From: Porogramme epimiltina
Taxonomy: Eukaryota; Basidiomycota; Agaricomycetes; Polyporales; Polyporaceae
DNA length: 29,279 nt
Assembly (NCBI GenBank): GCA_900155495.1
Contig: FTLJ01001120.1
Span: 1-29,279, forward strand
Direction: 5' to 3'
In this document: positions 12,379 to 20,865 of the stretch, piece by piece
Numbering within the stretch: the stretch's first letter is position 1
How the letters are laid out: each line of letters starts with the position of its first letter
Notes under the pieces: model-generated
Told to the model about the DNA's origin: nothing
The model's input: the letters and a program-made list of their open reading frames with translations, nothing else
The model's database searches: none
Program-made: the position numbers and the translations under genes

Positions 12379-13448
12379 CTAGTCCCAATCGTCAACGGCA
12401 ACCCACTTTGGAGCGACCGCTTCCTTGCTCCGGCGTGCAAGGAGGACACAGAGCCTGCAGAACGTCCGTCGCCTGCGCACTCCGCTTCGCATCTTCGTAG
12501 AGAAAGATTGCAGAGAGAGTACGCTGGCGCACCGCGCGCAAGTGTATGACACGCCGCCCCCAGGCGACGCTTCTAGAACTTCGAGGGGGAGGAACTGGAC
12601 GAGGCCGAGCGGGCGATGCAGTGCGCGGAGTTCGCGACTTGGATAGGCTTGGATATATCGTGTGGATATGGCCTTCAGTACGTCGACGTCGGGAAGCCAT
12701 ATGGCAGCTCTCTTTCCGCTGAAATAAGCGTAGAGCTGCGCGATGACCTCGATCCGGAGTGCTGAGTAACGGATGAGAGAAGATGGTAAGGGGCGTATCA
12801 TCCACATCCCGGGTCCATGTGTCTTGCTCAAAGATGCGAATTCAGCTGAAAATTCGGCCGTGTTAGCTTGAGAGAGGTAATATAATTTGCTCGCTCACGG
12901 TCTTTCTCCTGAGGCTTGATTGGTACTTGAAGCGCAGTTGCACACTCCTTCGGAGTGTACAGCCGATGAACGCCGTCCAGGACTGACGGATCCTCCCCGA
13001 GCTCCTCCCGCATGCTTTTGAAGTAATCCAGGGTGTGCTTCCAGCGTGAGGAATCCAGCCTCCTGTGTTGATGTCGGCGGCGTTCCGCTGCCTCAACAAT
13101 CTGCAAATCGAGGACGCCTCCCAAGAGCGTGCCGTACGTATCTGCGATCTCAAAGGAGTCGCAACGCCCATCCCAGACGATCTTCATAACGTCTTCGCCC
13201 TCTAGGAGGGAGAGTAGTGGGGTGATAAGCGGGTGGTGCAGATCGGAGAGGGCCAGAACATCGAAGAGGAAGATGCGGGAGGCGGATGCATCACTGAGTG
13301 TGATAATGCTCAAAGTTCCCTCGGGCATGCCGAGGCTCTCTCCATAACACTTGAGGATGACCGGGGTATCCCAGGAAAGCTCCACGATGGCAGACGCGGC
13401 TTCCTCATAGGTCGTGCAAAGTGTGAAGCGGGTGTCTGGGGAAGACAT
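12379..13448 (-). CDS. Exonuclease-fold pseudoenzyme, paralogue of the upstream-window copy
   Basis: Two exons, 12899-13448 and 12379-12845 (53-nt intron at the same site as in the paralogue), give 338 residues. The start at 13448 is chosen because MSSPDTRFTLCTTYEEAAS then aligns residue for residue with the other copy; an ATG 13 codons upstream is also in frame. The fold is well kept (FDVLALSDLHHPL, IVWDGRCD, GVLDLQIVEAAERR), but motif I is VILKCYG, so Asp33 is Lys and Glu35 is Tyr, and motif III is IRYSALRIEVI, with Tyr210 kept and the final Asp replaced by Arg214. Only Asp97 of the four metal-binding acids remains, so two-metal catalysis should be lost. The open frame, splice sites and C-terminal CARC/CRLC pairs are intact, which argues for a retained non-catalytic protein rather than plain decay. 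Confidence 0.82.
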
Positions 13449-13827
13449 GATGAAGGATCGTATGCTTTTACGCGCAGGATGAGACAAACTTCAAGAAGTA
13501 TAAACTCAAGACTCACACTCAAGTCTATCAAGTGTCGTGGGGTAGCTTGGGCTCCAGCCTGAGGTCGACGGCGGCGTAAAGGCAGCATCCTCCCGTTTTG
13601 TAGGCTTACCGCAGCACAACGCGTGTAGGCATGCGCCACGTGCGAAGCCTAGTAGTTAGACGTGAGAAAAGAATAACGTGAATTGTGTTGGTATATGTAC
13701 AGCCTCGAGGTATAACTATGAGGGACACCGGTGAGGTTTGACACCACAGTATACAGCGAAATCTATGCTCACGAGTCAAGAGTGTCCCTGTCCCTCAGCG
13801 TATCTAGCGTATCGTGGTCGTTCCCGC
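13449..13827. other. Intergenic
   Basis: About 380 bases between the exonuclease paralogue and the 3' end of the J-protein gene, both on the minus strand. It must hold the promoter of the former; I see no clear TATA box and no gene. Confidence 0.45.
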
Positions 13828-14678
13828 CTATGCTGCGCTCGCACTGAATCCGTGTCCAATAGTAGCTATCAACAGCACCAGCCCTGTGACGATGAGCGTC
13901 CTGACGAAAACCGACTCGCGCGCGACGTGGTCTGCGCGCGTAGGCCCTCTGTCCGTGGGTAGTGGTCCTTTCCTTCCTGTCGCACGCTGCACGTGCGGGT
14001 CGTGGAACGGATTGTGTCCTGGCGCGTGGTGCTGGTGCGCGTAGGAGTAGTGTGATGCGCCAGGTGGGGGCGGATAGGAGTGGGAGGAGTTGGGGCGACG
14101 GGCGTACTCCCATGCATGGGTCGCGCCGCGCCTGCGGCCTTCGTACGACCAGTGGGAGTGCGATGGTTCATGGTGATGGGCGTGGTGTGTCGTATGTGTT
14201 GGAGAAGAGCGGGAACGGTCGTATGTTCGTCTTCCGGGGCCATGGTAAGACGGGCCGGGGAGAAGACTGACTTGAGACACTCACCGCTGTCGCTCGTCAC
14301 CTAGCACAGCATATGCATCACTCACAGCTTGGAACTTCTCCTTTGCTCCAGGGTCCTTGTTAATATCGGGGTGAAATTGCTTGCTGAGCTAAACCGCCTG
14401 GCTGGATAAGCATGAACAGCACATGCGCGCGCAGAACTGGAGCGCGAACCTTGTAATAGCCGGCCTGTGTGCTTAGGGTGAGCATTAGAGCATGAGGTAA
14501 CGAGTAGGAGTAAGCATACCTTGATCTGGTTTTTTGTGGCATCCTTTGGCACGCCGAGGGTGTCATAGTGTCCACGTCGTGGGGAGGACGAGGAGAAGTG
14601 TCGTGAGCAGGAGGCGAGGTGCAGGGGCTGAGTCCGCGGGAGTGCGTGTTGTGATGCCAAAGAGCGTAACGCCTGCAT
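13828..14678 (-). CDS. Mitochondrial membrane-anchored DnaJ (type III J protein)
   Basis: Four exons, 14520-14678, 14450-14464, 14285-14388 and 13828-14230, give 226 residues. A J protein stimulates the ATPase of a partner Hsp70. Residues 1-36 are basic and Ser rich ([12 protein letters not shown]), a mitochondrial presequence. The J domain runs from [17 protein letters not shown] through [15 protein letters not shown], with the HPD signature at 64-66, to [15 protein letters not shown]. There is no Gly/Phe-rich or zinc-finger part. A His/Tyr/Pro-rich linker follows, then a hydrophobic C-terminal segment, [21 protein letters not shown], probably an inner-membrane anchor. Exon 2 is a 15-nt microexon coding AGYYK; the intron after it begins with the weak donor GTTCGC. 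Without the microexon the J-domain helix II would be broken, so it must be included. Confidence 0.88.
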
Positions 14679-15040
14679 GGACGGGTACCGGAAGGAGCGG
14701 CCGAGTTGGATGGGAGAGCAGAGTGTGGTCTAGGGTACTGCCAGTAGAGAACTCTCATCGAGATGACGGCAGTGGTGTGTTCATCCCATCTTATCAGATA
14801 AGAAATGCCGAGAGATGCCGTGATGAGGCTGAATGGACCACGTCATCCGAATGCGGGGACAGTGAATGCCGGGATGGGCGGCTAGAGAGGCGGTTTAGCG
14901 CGGGGGGAGGTCATTTGGGCCAGCGTGCTTTCCTCGAGGCCACCACCGCCTCGGTCACTCGCCCACCACCTTCTCTCCGTCCCCGTCCTCGACACGTTTA
15001 ATCGTGTTGGGAACGCAAGGACGTACCGGTATTGGCACTC
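14679..15040. other. Divergent promoter of J-protein and membrane-protein genes
   Basis: About 360 bases shared by two divergent start codons (14678 minus, 15041 plus). No canonical TATA box seen; nothing else supported. Confidence 0.45.
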
Positions 15041-16670
15041 ATGACGCTCAACATCCTTGTCTCCTTCTCTCTCCTCGCGCTGGTCGTCACTGCTCGCCCC
15101 ATTTCGAACGCGCCACAATCGTACGTCTCCTTGCGCTCGTCGCCTCCACTTTTGGCTGATATCGATCACATCGCCCACACAGGGTAAAGCGGTCGCTCGA
15201 GGTTCAGAACGCCGTCCAAGCCATCCTCGCATCCCGCACAGGGTACGTCTTCCCACTTTCATATAACTTTGCTTCTTCCGTCCGCGTGTTGGTCTGCACG
15301 GGCGGGCGCGTTCGCCATTCGCACCCCTGTTATCTCTACCCACACAGCGGAGACACGGAACTTACTGCGCCTTAATTTCCAGACGTTCTCCTGACTGTTT
15401 CGGTTGCGACGACGAAGATGACGTTCACGTTTCACTCACGACCACGGAAGAACAATCCGCTTTGCTCTCTCGCATCCAAGACCTCGACGCCGTAAAGGCT
15501 GTCATTCCGCTCAATGTTGACGGTGCCCCTTCGGAAGACGAACAGCAACTGTACGAGATTCTCAAGACCCTCAAGTCCTCCGGCTCCTCTCTCGATGATA
15601 TCGACGGAGACCTCCGCCCCCTCCCCGAAGACACCTCGATCATCTCCCCTGATGCTTCCTCCGAGGAGGATGCAAACTCCTCACAGGAAGTTTCCCAGGA
15701 GCTCCCTGAAGTGTTCTTTGGTGAACCGTTTACACTTCCTCCCCTTGTCGTCCTCGCGGTCTCTTGCATTGCGGCCCTCCTCGCCGTCCTTTGCGTCGGT
15801 GTGGGCCTGTACGCATACAACCACGTGAACAACATCATGGTCAAGTCCGGACTCGCCTGGGACGTGCTGCCCCGGCTCGAGCGGCGCATCGGTCTCGACA
15901 CGCCTCCTCACGACGACAGCAACAATGGCGGCACGCCATCGCTTCCTGAGAAGTACACACTTCTCGGAGACACGCCGCTGCCGCCGGTGCACGTTTTCGC
16001 GGAGAAGTGTGGCGACGATCTGGACGAAAAGGACGCGCTGCTTGTGGACGTCGGCGAACAGCTATTCTCCGACGACGACGAAGATCTCGACGAGAAGTTC
16101 CACGACGCGCCGGAGCACTCGCTCCTTTTCCTCGATCCGGACAAGCGCCCTCCCCAGCACGGGTCCCTCCCGGACGTCCCGCGTATCGTTATCGAGGAGC
16201 ACGACGACCCAGACCTACTTCCCCTGCCTGACATGCCGTCAGACCAGGCCACGCCCTTCGCCACGCCCCTCCGCACGCCTCTGCAGCTGCCGTCACGGTC
16301 CGAGCCGCAGATGCGTGAGCTGCACGGCTCGCCGACGCTCTCATCCAAGCCGCTCTGGTCCCTGCGCGCCGCAGACGCGCCTGCGCTGGGCCTCACATCG
16401 CCATTACCCTCGCCTGCGCGCGCGGAGTCGCCAATGCTCCCTGGAGCGCTGTACGCAGACGACGCGCCGGAGGTGATGGTGCAGCGACCGCGGCAGCGGA
16501 CGCCGCGCCAGCCGCTGGACATTGCGTTCGCACTGCAGCTGCGGCCGGGTCTTGGGTTGGGCGCGGACTCGGCGTGGCTGGTGCGGTTCCTGATGGCGAT
16601 GTTTGGATGGATGACGTTCTTCATTGGGGGCCCGAGGAGAGAGGAGCCGCGGCGCGCGCTGACTGCGTGA
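15041..16670 (+). CDS. Orphan membrane protein with signal peptide and acidic tail
   Basis: Three exons, 15041-15120, 15183-15242 and 15383-16670, give 475 residues; junction phases agree (TC-G and GG-A). Residues 1-19 (MTLNILVSFSLLALVVTAR) form a signal peptide. A lumenal/extracellular stretch of ~145 residues follows, with CFGCDDEDD near 52-60 and Ser/Asp-rich sequence. A strong membrane segment lies at about 166-191 (LVVLAVSCIAALLAVLCVGVGLYAY). The ~250-residue tail is rich in Pro, Asp and Glu, probably disordered and cytoplasmic, and a second hydrophobic stretch (LVRFLMAMFGWMTFFIGG) sits at about 449-466 before a basic end. I recognise no named domain. The second intron (140 nt) is longer than usual, and an alternative acceptor inside it (after CCCACACAG) would break the frame. 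Confidence 0.72.
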
Positions 16671-17398
16671 AGCGGGAGTGCGCTGTGCGCGCGGAGCTTC
16701 CTCGGGTTCTTGCTGGAGCGTCATGGTTCGCGGTCCTCCGCGTCTGTCGTGGGCCACATGCATACATTCTTCCTCATCTCATCTGCATCTGCATCTGTGT
16801 CTGCACCCGCATATGAACTTTCATCATCGTCCACGTTTCTTCATCTCTCTCCACATACCACACACTAGCCGCATCCCACACACATCCTCTCTGACCGCCA
16901 CATTACAGTGCAATATTGTTGATACGCTTACATACCACCTCCGTAGCTAGCTGGCGGCCTGCTCGTCTCGCCGCTCTCTTCCTCGGTCTTTCCCATTTCT
17001 CTGCTCTGCATTGCATTGTCCGTAAGCTGCCGTAGCCGTCGTCCGCGTTGGGTCCTCATGGACCCTTGTGGATCGGCGGAGGCGGCGGATCCGTACCCCA
17101 GGACCCTGCATATACATACGCTCCCTGTTGTGATTACCATACCCAGCAATGGATGGAATTTGTGAACACCTGTGCAATATTAGTGTACATAGCGCACAGT
17201 AATATTATTAGGGTGGTATCTTGTATCTCACGGGGGATCTTCTAAACTGAAGAGCCCTTCTGGGCCGGTCTTACGTGCAAGGCATGAGGTACATCGGTTC
17301 GCTTGGGTGTCCGCGGGCGGAAATGGTCCGAGGTGTTGGAGAAGAGAGGGTGCCCAATATGGCAGATCTAAAACGTGGGGTTAGGGTTAGCATGCTCC
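16671..17398. other. Intergenic
   Basis: About 730 bases of 3' flank of the membrane-protein gene and promoter of the Spo7-like gene. It contains CA/CT-rich runs and simple hexamer-like CATCTG repeats around 16780-16800 but no supported gene. Confidence 0.45.
17377..17390 (+). promoter_or_regulatory. Telomere-repeat-like motif just upstream of the Spo7-like start
   Basis: GGGGTTAGGGTTAG holds nearly two copies of the TTAGGG unit, ending eight bases before the start codon. TTAGGG motifs inside promoters can be bound by Tbf1/TRF-like Myb proteins in fungi; here it would lie in the leader or very near the start site. It is short, so chance is possible. Confidence 0.3.
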
Positions 17399-18679
17399 AT
17401 GGACGAAATCGCGAGTTGGCGGAGACGGCGACAGGGTCTGAGTCTCCCACAACCTATGCCTCCCCGCCCACCTCTTCTTCCTCCTCTTGGCTCTTTCTAC
17501 CCCCCAAACGATGCTGCGACATACCGTGACCTGCTGCTATTCGAAGAGCGGCTCAAGACGAACGCCGCCTCGCTGAATCGCCGGAAACGACGGTACCAAC
17601 GTGCGTGAGTTGTACTCCTTCTGGTCTCTCTTCCGATCGCTATCAGCTGCTGAACTCACCTGGGCCACCTTCTTCCTCTTTGAATACACAGTGTTCCTAT
17701 TCCAGCTGCTTGTAATTATCGCCTTCCTGCTCTGTGAGGTCGTTCTCCAGACGAACCTACTCGGCATTCCATACCAGTGGCTGCTCCACCAAGTCCTCCC
17801 CGAGATATATCCCGCCGATGCAGACGTGCGCGTACACCCGTACTTTGCGTCCGGCTTGCTCTTCGTGAGCGTTACAACCCTCGTCCTCTTTTTCGCTAGC
17901 GGGATGTACGCGGAGAAGATCGGGTACGCGAACAGGTGCGTTTCCTCCCCCAACTCTTCTCCAAGTCTACCCTGCCCCACTAGAATTGGGAGTAACAATG
18001 CCGCCACCCCACTAGGTATGTGCCGCAGGCCAACCGCGCGCTCCGAAACTTCAACATGCACCTCAACATGCGCCAGCCGCCGCTCCGCTCCAAACTCCCC
18101 TTCAACCCCTTCGCTTTCCTCTTCGCCCGTCCGCCCGAGCCAACCACACCGGCCTCCCCAACACACAATAGCCCCGTGCGCCGGCGGAGCCCGTCGCCGT
18201 CCGGCACGGGCGGGCGGCGCAACTCGAGCGTGCCGCTCGCGCCGATCCCGCCCGCGTCGAACCCGCGCGGGGAGCTCATCTTCTCGTCGCGCGTCGACCG
18301 CGCGTTCCGCGAGTCGTACGACCGCTACCGCGGGCAGTTTGAGCGCCGCCGGGAAGAGCGTGAGCGCGCGGCGTACGCGCAGACGTGGACGGGCTGGGCG
18401 CACCTCAAGATGCCGTGGATGCGGGTGCCGCCGTTGCCGCCTCCCGCGGCGGGCGGCCAGCTTGGGCAGGGGCAGGGCCAGCAGGGTAGGGAGGGGTCGA
18501 CGACGCCGGTGGGGAGCTTGAGGGGCATGCCGAAGGGGCGGACTGGAAGCCCGGCGGGGTCAAGGAGGTCGAGTCCTCACCCTGGACGGACGGGGAGGAA
18601 GGTGTCAGGGACGCCGCCGGCGAGGGAGGGTCAGCATCCGCTCGCGGCGGGTCCGGTGAAGAGCGAGGAGGACGCGTGA
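17399..18679 (+). CDS. SPO7: Spo7-like regulatory subunit of the Nem1-Spo7 phosphatase complex
   Basis: Three exons, 17399-17600, 17692-17935 and 18016-18679, give 369 residues. In yeast Spo7 binds the phosphatase Nem1 at the ER/nuclear envelope, and the pair dephosphorylates the lipin Pah1, controlling triacylglycerol and nuclear membrane growth. The family hallmark is seen across the first junction: TYRDLLLFEERLKTNAASL, RRKRRYQ, then LFLFQLLVIIAFLLCEVVLQ. Two membrane segments lie at about 68-90 and 118-140 with a short PYQWLLHQVLPEIYP loop, as in Spo7. After RYVPQANRALRNFNMHLN the C-terminal half is Pro/Arg/Ser rich and likely cytosolic and disordered. The start at 17399 is the only in-frame ATG upstream of the conserved part. 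Without splicing, the first frame ends at once, so intron 1 is needed. Confidence 0.88.
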
Positions 18680-19299
18680 GTCGGTGGGCTGTGGTAATGT
18701 GGTCGCTGTCTTGGGCTATTTCGTGTTATAGAGGACGCTGAACGCGCCGTTGTAAATTAATAATATGGTGTTTGTCTGCTAGATGATCCCGCACGAGTTC
18801 CACTAATTGTAGACCTGGTGGAGCTTTCTGCTGCTGGAGCTCTGCGACAATGTTTACAACATACTGCGAGGTCGGCGAATAAACGTGCTCCGGTATGCTC
18901 CTTCCGCCGGCCACCGTCTGGTGAGTGATCCCGTAAGGCAAGCTCTGCTTGAAATGCGCACTCAACATCATTACATCTTGTCTTCCAGCCTCTTCATTCG
19001 GGGCAAGGGGCGCAGGCTACATAGGCTTCCTTGGGGCCTAGGCCGCCCCTCGTGCTTGCCGGACTGCGATCACACGTATAGCCAGCCTTCGCTCAACTCG
19101 CCCACCACCCTCCCTTGTTTACCTGCTGTCACATCCTGCTAGTCCCATGTGAGTTAGACGACTGCCCTAGAACCTTCATGTCTCAGTACTAATACCGCCC
19201 TCAGCCTTGACACCTGGCAAAATCCTTAGGTGCTTCGTATTTCTGTCCAAATCGAGTCCTCGGTGTTCTGGTGCTAATAAAGGGTTCGTTTAGGCTCAA
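18680..19299. other. Intergenic with one unexplained minus-strand frame
   Basis: About 620 bases between two plus-strand genes. A minus-strand frame at 18726-18971 (81 codons) has balanced composition and a helical-looking centre (QYVVNIVAELQQQKAPP, LQLVELVRDHLADKH) but no homologue I know and no upstream exon I can find. I leave it uncalled. An AATAAAG at about 19274 lies too close to the F-box start to be assigned. Confidence 0.35.
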
Positions 19300-20274
19300 A
19301 TGGCAGATAAAGCGGGTTTACCACCCAGCCACGACCTCGAAACATCGGCCACAGTGCAAGATGTGACCGCCGATGGTGTACACACTGCCGAAGCTCAGAA
19401 CGCCGTCGCATTCATTCACACCAAGCTCCCCCCCGAAATCTTCTTCCACCTCTTTCGTCTCTACCATCCCACGTCTCGGCCCGACATCCAAGTTGCCCAT
19501 GTTTGCGGCTATTGGCGGGATATGATCCTAGGCGTCCCGGAATTCTGGGTCGACATGCTAGCCATTGAACCACCTGTGCTGCAGAAACCAGACGAAGCAA
19601 ACTTTTACACCACGCTCGTCGAACGCTCGCAGCCGCTACCATTCACCTTTAACGTCGGGTCTCGAACTGATCTACTCGACACCGTTCAACCCCAGCGCTT
19701 CCCCCGTCTCCGTGGTTTGTCAATGCGCACTTACGGCCATGGAGTTATGAGGCTTTCGTTGGATGTCAGTATGCCTACACTAGAGGAACTCGAACTGGGT
19801 TGCAAACATGACCCCCAGTACACTCGAGAAGGGTTTGACCTTATGTCTAGAGGTCAGATGTTTCGTCCTACCCACTTTCCCCGATTGCGCCGCCTCCGGA
19901 TCGATGGACCCTTCGTACACTCCATCTTCCACTTTCCAACAGTTCGGGAACTTGTCATTAATACAGAAGGCCGATTCATCGACTATACGTTCTTCCGTGG
20001 GCTTGCGCGGTACAATGACCTAGAAAAGCTTGAGATTCAGGCCACGCCACCCTGGGAGCCCGCCTTCGATGGATATCAACAGATGCTCATGCCGATTTCC
20101 TTTCCTCATATGGTTGAACTCCGCCTCGCATTCACTGGTGAAGACACAGGAGGCCGGCGCAACATTCTCGCGCTCTTTGCGCTTCCCCCCACTGCCCGCC
20201 TCAAGGTTTTCGGAGGACCCCTCACACCCAGGCCCATTGTACCGCGATCGCCTCTTTCCGCCTCCTGTGAATAA
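19300..20274 (+). CDS. F-box protein, 3'-truncated reading frame
   Basis: A single-exon frame of 324 residues. Residues about 36-86 form an F-box-like motif typical of Agaricomycetes: KLPPEIFFHLFRLYHP, then IQVAHVCGYWRDMILGVPEFWVDM. F-box proteins join substrates to SCF ubiquitin ligases through Skp1. The rest is made of irregular LRR-like strands (FPRLRGLSMRTYG, MPTLEELELG, FPRLRRLRIDGPF, FPTVRELVIN). Family members usually run on for another 100-200 residues; here a TGA ends the frame right after PIVPRSPLSAS. The DNA beyond (20275-20715) still carries family-like sequence in shifted frames, so the gene is probably a recently truncated or decaying copy. Agaricomycete genomes hold many such genes and many fragments. 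Confidence 0.75.
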   Translation: MADKAGLPPSHDLETSATVQDVTADGVHTAEAQNAVAFIHTKLPPEIFFHLFRLYHPTSRPDIQVAHVCGYWRDMILGVPEFWVDMLAIEPPVLQKPDEANFYTTLVERSQPLPFTFNVGSRTDLLDTVQPQRFPRLRGLSMRTYGHGVMRLSLDVSMPTLEELELGCKHDPQYTREGFDLMSRGQMFRPTHFPRLRRLRIDGPFVHSIFHFPTVRELVINTEGRFIDYTFFRGLARYNDLEKLEIQATPPWEPAFDGYQQMLMPISFPHMVELRLAFTGEDTGGRRNILALFALPPTARLKVFGGPLTPRPIVPRSPLSASCE

Positions 20275-20715
20275 ATCGACACCCTCATCCATGAGGAATA
20301 GCGGACAGGGGCCCTTGACTGATCCACTTGCTCGCCATTTGACTATCACGTCTAAACACCCTGAAGCTACGACTGGTCGTTTGAACATCGGATCCGGCGA
20401 CTTAGACACTTTGTTCATCTAGCTTCTCCGAATGGCTCCAGGGACCGAAATGAGCTAGACTAGTCCTTCGAGGTTATGGTTACCCCGTCGCACCGCCCAC
20501 CCCCTACCCCGCGAGTAGATGCGCCTCATACCCCCTGTCAACGGGCCTGCTACCCTTGTTGGGCTCCCCGTTTCCGGCAAGCCCCCCACCCCGTCTCTCT
20601 TTTCATGTATCCCCCCGCGCGCCCTCTTCATCCGCCATTCCGTCTGCGCACCTTGTCCTTGTCCAACCTCGGTGATCTTCGTTTCCCACTCAGTCTGCCC
20701 CAGTTATCATAGTAT
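20275..20715 (+). pseudogene. Decayed 3' part of the F-box gene
   Basis: Past the stop at 20274, the continuation of the LRR-like region can be read in other frames: LARHLTITSKHP and GSGDLDTLFI end with a stop at 20422, then SFSEWLQGPK in a second frame from about 20421, then LRTLSLSNLGDLRFPLSL in another frame near 20650-20700, ending with TAG. At least two frame changes and several stops separate these pieces. The pattern LRxLSLSNLGDL is what is expected from the C-terminal leucine-rich part of such proteins. No GT-AG introns that join the pieces in phase were found. Confidence 0.55.
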
Positions 20716-20865
20716 ACTCTGAGACTACTATCCTGTCCTCCCAATACCTCTCAATACTCGCGCACATACATACTCGCACACTTCGGCCTTCTTTTCATTC
20801 GCAAGTTGTGCACGGGTGGGAGGGCCCCAACTAAATAGACGCTAGTAGTAAATAGCACCATACAC

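Noticed and set aside
18726..18971. 81-codon minus-strand frame with a helical-looking centre
   Set aside because: Composition is protein-like, but no family, upstream exon or promoter supports it; kept only as a note in the intergenic entry.
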